Assembly (NCBI GenBank): GCA_024220525.1
Contig: JAMYWO010000112.1
Coordinates: 76,738-92,035 of the forward strand
Reading direction: 5' to 3'
DNA length: 15,298 nt
DNA from: Cochliopodium minus
Lineage: Eukaryota > Discosea > Himatismenida > Cochliopodiidae
Part shown: positions 9,282 to 15,298 of the stretch, piece after piece
Layout: the number at the start of each line of letters is the position of its first letter
Position numbering within the stretch: position 1 is the first letter of the stretch
Program-made: the position numbers and the translations under genes
The notes under the pieces: model-generated
Database searches by the model: none
What the model was told of the DNA's origin: nothing
Seen by the model: only the letters and a program-made list of their open reading frames with translations

Positions 9282-11890
9282 ATGAAAAATGGCAAAAAAA
9301 TCTCAAAAGGATCACTTTTGGATTCATATAATAGAGTGAATGTAACACAAATACATGGTTTCTTCAATTTTGTATATCTTGCCTTGTATTTTTGGTTGGT
9401 TACCTCAATAGCTATCAGTTATATTGAAGTAGGAACATTTCCAGGAATGCATATTCTTGAGACAATGGTGAGTAGAGTGGATCTTGTACCTGCATGGTTA
9501 TTATTGTGTAATTATTCTTTTTTGGCATTTTTCCTTCAAAAAGCAATCATTTATGGTAAAAAACAAAACTTTTGTATTAAAAATGAACATTCTTTATATT
9601 TACCATTTCTTAATTGAATTACATTTGATTATATTTTCTTATTTCAAAATAAAAATTCAATACAATCAAACATTCATCTGAATAGGATTCAGTGATTATA
9701 TAAAGACCCAAAGCACAAATTTCGATAATTATATCCTCCTCATTTTTAAAAATATTGAACGAACAAAACAAAATAAAACTTAATTTACCCAATTCAATTA
9801 AATTCACAATATAATGACCCAAATAGAGAGCAATTTGAAATGAATTTATATTCTCCTCTAAAAAAAAAAGTTAAAATTCTCATCTTTCAATTATTTACAT
9901 GCCTTAATTAGGATTACCCTTGAAATTGGGATTGATAATACACCACATCCTGCAGATAATACTGTTCTCCTTGACTATCTATTGGCTTTTGATCAGCGAA
10001 TGGCCTCTCATACAAACATGCTTCTTCCTGGCACAGATGCTATGCATCTGGATGAAGATGCACTCCTACACCTACGTCAACAGAGACTCATTTCTCTCCA
10101 GATTGAAATCTGCAGCCTCCCCATCTCCTCCCTCCCTCAACTCTCCCTCTCCCAACACAAAAAGAGAAGAAGAAGAATCCACCATCCAACATGATATCTC
10201 CACAAAAGAAGATAATGCACATCAAAAACTGACAAAGAGGAATATAAACAATAATGAACAGAATGAACTTGATAATATAAATAATAAAAAGATAAATAAT
10301 AAAAAAGATAAAAATAATAAAAAAAATGATAAAGATAACAAAAAAAATAAAGATATAAATTCATCCGACAGTCCTATTCTTAGAGAAAAAAGTAATGGCA
10401 AATCCAAGAGTTCTCCTTCTCCTGTCACCCAAAGAAACGGAATCAAGGAATCTCCTACTCTGTCTAGAAAATCCTCCGTCAGGGAGTCTCCCTCCAAAAA
10501 TAATATTCGTCAATCTCCTTCCTTTGAAGATAATTCGTAAAAAAAAAAATTTCAAATTTTCGATATTTTTAATTTTTAATTATTTTGTTAATTTTTTATT
10601 TTTTTTTTTTTTTTTTTTTTATTTTTTTTTATTTTTTAAAATTATGGAAGGTATCCTAAAAATATCAACTTGAAAGATTTTGTGTATTTTTTGTGCGTAC
10701 CAACATTGGTGTATGACAACTACTACGCCCGTACCACCCATATCAGGTGGAAATATATCTTTGAAAAAGTCTTCACCTTTCTTGGCTTTTTCTTCAGTCT
10801 ACACATTTGCGTAAAATTTATTATTATTTATTATTTTAATTATTTTTCTTTAAATTTTTCACTGTTTTTTTTGTTTATTTTTATTAATTATTTTTTATTT
10901 TTTATTTTAATTATTTTTCTTTTAAATATTTTTCTAAATTATTTTAATTATTTTTTATTTAATAATTTTTGAATAATTTTTTATTTTTTATTTTAATTAT
11001 TTTTATTTAAATATTTTTTTAAATGATTTTTACTAATTATTTTTTATTTTTATTATTTTTATTAATTATTTCTTTTAATTATTTTTTATTTTTTATTTTT
11101 TTTTTAGATAACACAATACATTCTTCCAGTATTGGACCAAAAAGAAACGTTGGGAGGGGTGATTGTGGTCATAAAACTTATCATGCCTTTCACCTGTGCA
11201 TACATGATCATTTTTTATTTGGTTTTTGATGTCATCTGCAACACCATTTCCGAAATAATGTGTTTCGCTGAAAGAGAATTTTATACTGTAAAAATATTAT
11301 TTTTATTTTTTTATTTTCATTTTTTGTTTATTTTTTTATTTTATATTTTCATTTTTTTATTTTCATTTTTATTTTGATCTTTCATTTTAATTTTTTGTTT
11401 ATTTTTATTTATTTTTATCTTTATTTTAATCTTTCATTTTAATTTTTTCAACAAATTTTTTGATTCACTTCAGGACTGGTGGAATTCTACTAGTTGGGAT
11501 GAATTTGCTAACAAATGGAATCAACCTGTGCACTTGTGGCTCAAAAACCACGTTTTTCTTGAACTAAGAATACATTATGCACAAAGAGCATACAAAGGTA
11601 AAAAATAAAAATTTTTATTTTTTTATATTTTATTAAAAATATTTTTATTTTTTTTTATTTTATTAGCTATATTCATAACATTCCTTTTCTCTTCATTGTT
11701 GCACGAACTTTTTATGACGGTGCTTTTCAAGAAGATAAGACCTTTTCTTTTTCTTTGCCAAATGAGTCAACTCGTGTTGGTCTGGTTGGGAAATTTCTTT
11801 AACTTGAAAGGTACCAATGCTGGCAACGTCTTATTTTGGGCTGGTATGAGTATCGGTCCTCCTCTTATCACTCTCATCTATTGTTTATGA
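9282..11890 (+). CDS. SOAT/DGAT1-type MBOAT acyltransferase
   Basis: Exons are 9282-9555, 9912-10536, 10651-10810, 11108-11287, 11474-11597 and 11667-11890, giving 1587 nt and 528 residues. All junctions stay in phase to TGA. The N-terminus has SLLD...TQIHGFFNFVYLAL, a membrane segment typical of the family. The middle has SYPKNINLKDFVYFLCVPTL and ARTTHIRWKYIFEKVFTFLG. The signature FYTDWWN (about residues 411-417) is split by an intron after Thr. The putative catalytic His is near residue 467 in SSLLHELFMTV. Family role: multi-pass ER enzymes move acyl groups from acyl-CoA to sterol or diacylglycerol for lipid-droplet storage. IRW, DWWNSTS and the short C-terminus ending after GPPLITLIYCL look closer to sterol acyltransferases than DGAT1, but substrate is not decided. 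Residues about 157-298 are an unusual Ser/Pro and Lys/Asn insertion. ATG 9282 is preferred over the upstream GTG. Confidence 0.92.
9556..9911 (+). other. Intron 1 of the acyltransferase gene (356 nt)
   Basis: The flanking exons join as ...KAIIYG + LPLKLGLIIHHIL, continuous with the family, so no plus-strand exon is missing here. Unlike the gene's other introns it is not T-rich, and it carries a long minus-strand open frame (9619-9872). Confidence 0.75.
9619..9872 (-). other. Antisense open frame inside acyltransferase intron 1 (uncharacterised)
   Basis: The minus strand is open for about 80 codons. The frame contains an acceptor-like T10-AG at 9858, then NSFQIALYLGHYIVNLIEL and EDIIIEICALGLYIITESYS, then a donor-like GTATTG after CLI. 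There is no in-frame ATG. The pattern is helical-repeat-like; no family is recognised. It may be an exon of an antisense gene or a relic. Confidence 0.25.
10600..10636 (+). repeat. Long poly-T tract in acyltransferase intron 2
   Basis: A run of about twenty T bases, then a further T-rich stretch, precedes the acceptor ATTATGGAAG at 10650. It is a simple-sequence pyrimidine tract typical of this genome's introns and prone to length error in sequencing. Confidence 0.8.
10811..11107 (+). other. Intron 3 of the acyltransferase gene (297 nt)
   Basis: The intron is almost entirely T with isolated A, made of TTTTATT, AATTATTTTT and similar units, and ends in TTTTTTTTTAG. The frames it opens encode only Phe/Ile/Leu/Asn/Tyr strings and are not genes. 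Confidence 0.85.
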
Positions 11891-12039
11891 TTTATATCCC
11901 CAAAAAATAAAAAAAAAAAAAAATAAAAATTTAAAAAAATAAAAAATTTCAAAAAAAAACAAGAAAATTAAATATTTTAATTAAACAAAAAAAAAATTTT
12001 GTTTTTTTTTTTGTGTTTTTTTTCCCGATTAAATAAGAT
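11891..12039. other. Convergent spacer between acyltransferase and Rho GEF genes
   Basis: Two genes end 149 bp apart facing each other. The left half is A-rich and the right half T-rich on the plus strand, consistent with two 3' untranslated tails. AATAAA-like words are present near 11906. No other feature is evident. Confidence 0.5.
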
Positions 12040-15005
12040 TTATAAGAGATTATCTCGTACACAAAGATCACAAACTCTTTGCTTGTTGCTAGTATCAAGA
12101 GTAGGAATGACCAACTTTGCTTTGCTACAAGAATCACAAATACATTTTCCACAATTCTAAAAATAAAACAAAAAATAAATAAAAAAATAAAAATTAATAA
12201 AACAAAAATAAAAATAAAAAAAATTATTTTTTACTTTGCAATGATGAGGCTTTTTGAAAGGAGTAAATTTTTCTTGGCATATGTTACAATTATTTACATT
12301 GGTTTGAAAGACAGGAGCAAAGTTCCTGTTTTTGGGGGAATTGCTCTTGTTTCCATCTTGGAAAGACAATCTCCTCTTGTTCTCCTCTTTAAGTGCATTG
12401 TTGATCTCCATGATCCACTCTTGTTTTTCTTTAGAATTAAGTGTTTTAACAACAAATGATTTTTTCGTCCCAATAATTTCGAATGAAATTGGATCTTTAA
12501 AAAAAAAAAATTAATTTGACATTATTTTCATTTTTTTTGTAATTAAAAAATTATTTTAATTCAATTTTTATTTTTTATTTTTTTATTTTTGTTTATTTTT
12601 TTTTACCTAATGGCATTTCGTTGAGTTTTATATTTGAAAGCAGAAAGTCAAAAGATAAAATATACTTTGTGATTCCTAAAACATCTATCCCAATCGGTAT
12701 CACTGGTTTCCCATAAATCAATCTTTTTTTTTTTTTCAAATGAAAAATATAAAATAAAAAATATTAAAAAATAATTTCAAAATAGTTTCAAGAAAAAATT
12801 AAATTAATAATTTAAAAAAAATTTAAAAAAAATAAAAAAAATTAAAAAATTAATTTTTTTTTCATTTTTTACTTATCATTGAATAAAAAAAACATTCTCT
12901 TCTCATCTGATCTTCTGCACACTTTCGTTAATAATCCTTGTTTGATGAAAACTCTATGAGACGCAATCAACTGTTTTACAAAAAAAATAAAAAATAAAAA
13001 ATAAAAAATAAAAAATAAAAAATAAAAAATAAAAAATAAAAAATAAAAATAAGTAATAATTAATAAAAAATAAAAATAAAAAAGAATAAATAAATTAAAA
13101 ATAATTTTTTTTTTACTTCAATTTTTGTAATGAATAAATTCACAATGTCCAACAATTTCAACATATTTTTTGATTTAGTGATTGCCTAAAAAAAATTATT
13201 TAAAAAACAAAATAGAAATTGAAAAAATAATTAAAAATTAAAAGATTATTTAAAATGAAAATAATAGATAAAAATAAAAATAAATTGAAAAATAATAAAT
13301 AAAAAAATTAGTTGAAAAATAAAAATATTAAATTAAAAAATTAAATAAAAATCAAAATTTTTTTTTTTTTACTTGGTTCACAAAGTTGGCAACAATTTTA
13401 ATTTCTTCAAGGGATTTGGTGAGGAAAGGATAATCCGTGTGTTCTGGGCTAGTCTCTTTCAACAGCTCCTTCAACAACATTTCGTATCTCGGAATTCTAA
13501 AAAAATAAAAAAATAAAAATAAAAATAAAAATAAAAATAAAAATAAAATAAAAATAAAAATAAAAATAAAATAAAAATAAAAAAATATAAAATATAAAAT
13601 ATAAATAAGAAAATGAAAAATTATTTACCTTTGAATTGGTGTTACTAAATAAATTATTTTTATTTAATTTTATTTAATTTATTTAATTTATTATTTTTAT
13701 TTATTTAATTTAATTTTTTATTTTTTTATTTTTTTATTTTTTTTTTACTGGCGTAGGAAGTAAAGTCGTTTTTGATGTAGAGGGGATATTTCTCTCTTTG
13801 GAGGGTGTAAAACTTTACAAAAGACTGGTTCACTTGTAAAGTTGAGAAAAAGGGGAGTGTTTGTTCGTAAGTCACCGCAAAATCACTTTTTTAATAAAAA
13901 TTATTAAAAAAATTAAAATAAAAATAAAATAAAAAATAAAATAAAAAATAAAATAAAAATAAGTAATAAATAAAATAAAAGAAAAAATTTTTGATTTTAA
14001 CAAAAAAAAATTTAAAATTGAAATAAAATATTTATTCAAAATTTTTAAAAATAAAAAATAATTTTAAGTATTGTTTAAAAAAATAAATTAAAAAATTAAA
14101 AAATTAAAAAGAATACCTGTATAACTTTAGAAAAGGAGTGAGTAATTTGAAAACGTCTCCAACACTGTTGAACAAATTGCCCTTGGTTGCTTTTTGTTCC
14201 AACAAGCTTAACAAAGTGTTGTTCACTCTCAAAACAGCATCCAACTTGTTTCTCAGCTCCGAAAAATTTGTTTTTTGCGATCTGCTCGCGTAATCGTCTA
14301 AACATGGTGTCAAAACCAGTTCTGAAAATATACTCAGCGTTTGCACATAATTTTCTTTAATTATTAAAAAAAAAATTAATATTAAAATAAATGTCATATA
14401 AAAAATATGTCAAAAAAAATAATTAAAAAAAAAAGAATTATTCTTGACAAAAAAATATTATCAATAAAAAATCTCATCATTTGAAAAAAGAAATGAAAAA
14501 TAAAAAATTTGTTTTCTAGTTTAGATTTTTAAAAAATATTTTTTTAAAGAAACTTTTGAAATGTAAAATAAAGTTGGAAATATAAATTAAAACTGAAATT
14601 AAAGTTGAAATTTCAATCAATATGTTGATTATCAACAATTATAAATGTTTCATTATCATTTCCTTTCCTTTTCAATTATTCCAAAATTTTTTTTTTGTAT
14701 AATTTACGTTCTGTGATTAAAATTTCTTCAATTATCTTTTCCCTCTTTGTGGTTGTTTTTATCTCTATTTTATTTATCCCAAATTTTTCTTCAAGTTTTT
14801 TTTGGCACTCATTCTCATTATTCTTGTTCATTTCATTTATCACTGATTCATTATATTGTATCAGCGATCTTCTTTCAAATATCTTTACATGAGTTCCCAT
14901 ATCGAGTTGGGAAGTTCCAATAATGGAATTCCTATTTATATCAATCATTTCATTGTGTAATGGTTTATTTTTATTTTTATTTCCACAACAACAACATAAA
15001 CCCAT
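12040..15005 (-). CDS. DH-PH-FYVE Rho guanine nucleotide exchange factor with acylation-type N-terminus
   Basis: Ten exons in transcript order are 15005-14708, 14354-14117, 13885-13749, 13644-13629, 13496-13373, 13185-13117, 12970-12873, 12722-12607, 12494-12235 and 12156-12040, giving 1473 nt and 490 residues, all in phase. The N-terminus MGLCCCCGNK suggests myristoylation at Gly2 and palmitoylation of the Cys cluster. The DH domain spans about 88-290 (REKIIEEILITEQNYVQTL, FLKLYSDFAVTYEQTLPFF, TPIQRIPRYEMLLKELLKE). The PH domain spans about 298-405 (FIKQGLLTKVCRRSDEKRMF, KLIYGKPVIPIG, KQEWIMEINNAL). The FYVE zinc finger spans about 425-490 with eight Cys ligands: C435, C438, C451, C454, C459, C462, C481 and C484. 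Family role: GDP release from Rho/Rac/Cdc42-type GTPases, with membrane targeting through PH and FYVE. The order and compact size resemble FGD proteins, which usually have a second PH domain; none is seen here. Confidence 0.92.
12981..13050 (-). repeat. (ATTTTTT)n heptamer array in a Rho GEF intron
   Basis: T residues recur every 7 bases from 12988 to 13044 on the plus strand (AAAAAAT units), about nine copies. In the sense direction of the gene this is ATTTTTT, the same unit as at 1812-1867. It lies just after the donor of the exon boundary at 12970-13117. Confidence 0.9.
13501..13605 (-). repeat. (ATTTTT)n hexamer array in a Rho GEF intron
   Basis: AAAAAT units with a period of 6, some of 5, fill the intron between the micro-exon at 13629-13644 and the exon starting 13496. 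The array is immediately next to the exon acceptor. Confidence 0.85.
13629..13644 (-). other. 16-nt micro-exon of the Rho GEF DH domain
   Basis: The exon is flanked by ATTTAG and GTAAAT on the sense strand. It encodes Thr-Pro-Ile-Gln plus two split codons, and joins its neighbours into YAITPIQRIPRYEMLLKELL. That is the conserved DH helix (PIQR-PRY-LLLKEL) central to GTPase contact. Direct joining of the neighbouring exons without it would give a stop within a few codons. Confidence 0.9.
13921..13965 (-). repeat. AAAATAAAAAT simple-repeat tract in a Rho GEF intron
   Basis: Alternating AAAAT and AAAAAAT units fill part of the intron between the exons at 13885 and 14117. It is simple-sequence intron DNA with no open frame. 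Confidence 0.75.
14355..14707 (-). other. Intron 1 of the Rho GEF gene (353 nt)
   Basis: The donor (GTAAAT) follows one base after ILITE and the acceptor is AATTAAAG; the junction makes Gln in TEQNYVQ. The content is AT-rich but less repetitive than other introns. A small inverted repeat, AATCAA...TTGATT, lies near 14617-14632. No open frame is seen. Confidence 0.75.
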
Positions 15006-15214
15006 TTTCTATATTATTCAAAAACTTTGAGATTTTATGCTCTTAATATTCAAAAAATATTGATCACTATTTTTTATTTTTAATTTTTATTTTTTTTAAA
15101 TTTATTTTCAGTTTATTTTCTTTTTTTTGAATTCAAATAAAAATTTTCACAAATTCTTCTATTCATTGTTAGATTGCACAAAGATATTTCAATTTTAATT
15201 CTTGAAATCAATTA
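15006..15214. other. Spacer upstream of the Rho GEF start
   Basis: These 209 bp are AT-rich with poly-T runs around 15070-15135. They should contain the Rho GEF promoter and leader and, if the right-edge model is correct, the 3' untranslated end of the next minus-strand gene. No defined motif is seen. Confidence 0.45.
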
Positions 15215-15298
15215 TTAAAATACAAAAGACCTGGGGATGTCCAATTCAATGGGCTGAAACCTGGTAAAACCATTAACATTGATGTCACACTTAAATGT
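15215..15298 (-). CDS. 3' end of an unidentified gene (partial)
   Basis: The terminal 84 bases are clearly higher in GC than the surroundings, as exons are in this window. On the minus strand they form 28 codons ending in tandem TAA TAA, with the product ending NGFTRFQPIELDIPRSFVF, and the gene running off the right edge. The plus strand is also open here (GDVQFNGLKPGKTINIDVTL) but has no ATG, and the frame is closed by TGA near 15202. I favour the minus strand because the stop falls exactly where the composition changes. The family is not recognised. Confidence 0.38.
   Translation of the reverse strand, partial: TFKCDINVNGFTRFQPIELDIPRSFVF

Noticed and set aside
10137-10673. Several open frames on both strands in acyltransferase exon 2 and intron 2
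   Set aside because: They are shadows of low-complexity coding sequence or readings into the poly-T intron.
12079-12514. Plus-strand open frames across 12079-12514
   Set aside because: They run antisense over the FYVE and PH exons of the Rho GEF, whose zinc-ligand pattern is unambiguous.
13501-13605. Short-period arrays as a possible CRISPR or satellite array
   Set aside because: The unit is 5-7 bases of pure A/T without spacers, inside introns of a eukaryotic gene.
1-15298. tRNA, rRNA and transposon search by eye
   Set aside because: No cloverleaf-like GC-rich segment, conserved rRNA word, reverse transcriptase, transposase or terminal repeat was recognised on either strand.

Overview
The window looks like nuclear DNA of an AT-rich, intron-dense unicellular eukaryote, probably a free-living amoeboid or amoeboflagellate protist. 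The grounds are very AT-rich introns with clean GT...AG ends, Asn/Lys/Ser-rich low-complexity protein segments, and the gene content: a Ras GEF, a DH-PH-FYVE Rho GEF, a BCAS3-type autophagy WD40 protein, an ER MBOAT acyltransferase and an eukaryotic AlkD-type DNA glycosylase. Both TAA and TGA act as stops, so nothing departs from the standard code. I cannot name the species. All gene models were spliced by hand from the sequence; each complete model keeps frame across every junction and ends in a stop. Layout, left to right: (1) 33-2261 (+), the 3' part of a BCAS3-like WD40 gene in five exons, with an unexpected single-pass membrane tail. (2) 2418-6048 (-), a five-exon, 985-residue Ras GEF. 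(3) 6306-7940 (-), a nine-exon, 330-residue AlkD-like DNA glycosylase with exons of only 17, 25 and 35 nt. (4) 8123-8990 (+), a 178-residue protein made of a membrane helix plus an isolated Hsp70-type substrate-binding beta domain without the ATPase. (5) 9282-11890 (+), a six-exon, 528-residue sterol/diacylglycerol O-acyltransferase-like MBOAT protein. (6) 12040-15005 (-), a ten-exon, 490-residue DH-PH-FYVE Rho GEF with an acylation-type N-terminus (MGLCCCC) and a 16-nt micro-exon encoding part of the DH signature. (7) 15215-15298 (-), the probable 3' end of another gene running off the right edge. Genes 1/2 and 5/6 are convergent. Gene 3 (-) and gene 4 (+) are divergent from a 182-bp spacer. 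There is no operon logic. Thematically, several genes concern membranes and small-GTPase signalling, but I infer no shared pathway. Introns are biased toward T over A on the transcribed strand, so intron composition alone nearly gives gene orientation. Two segments break that pattern, 8208-8538 and 9556-9911. With 9027-9131 they hold minus-strand open frames that look protein-like and may be an interleaved antisense gene or its relic. The most unusual items are the membrane-anchored Hsp70 substrate-binding domain, the BCAS3/membrane-tail fusion, the three interleaved antisense frames and the functional micro-exons.
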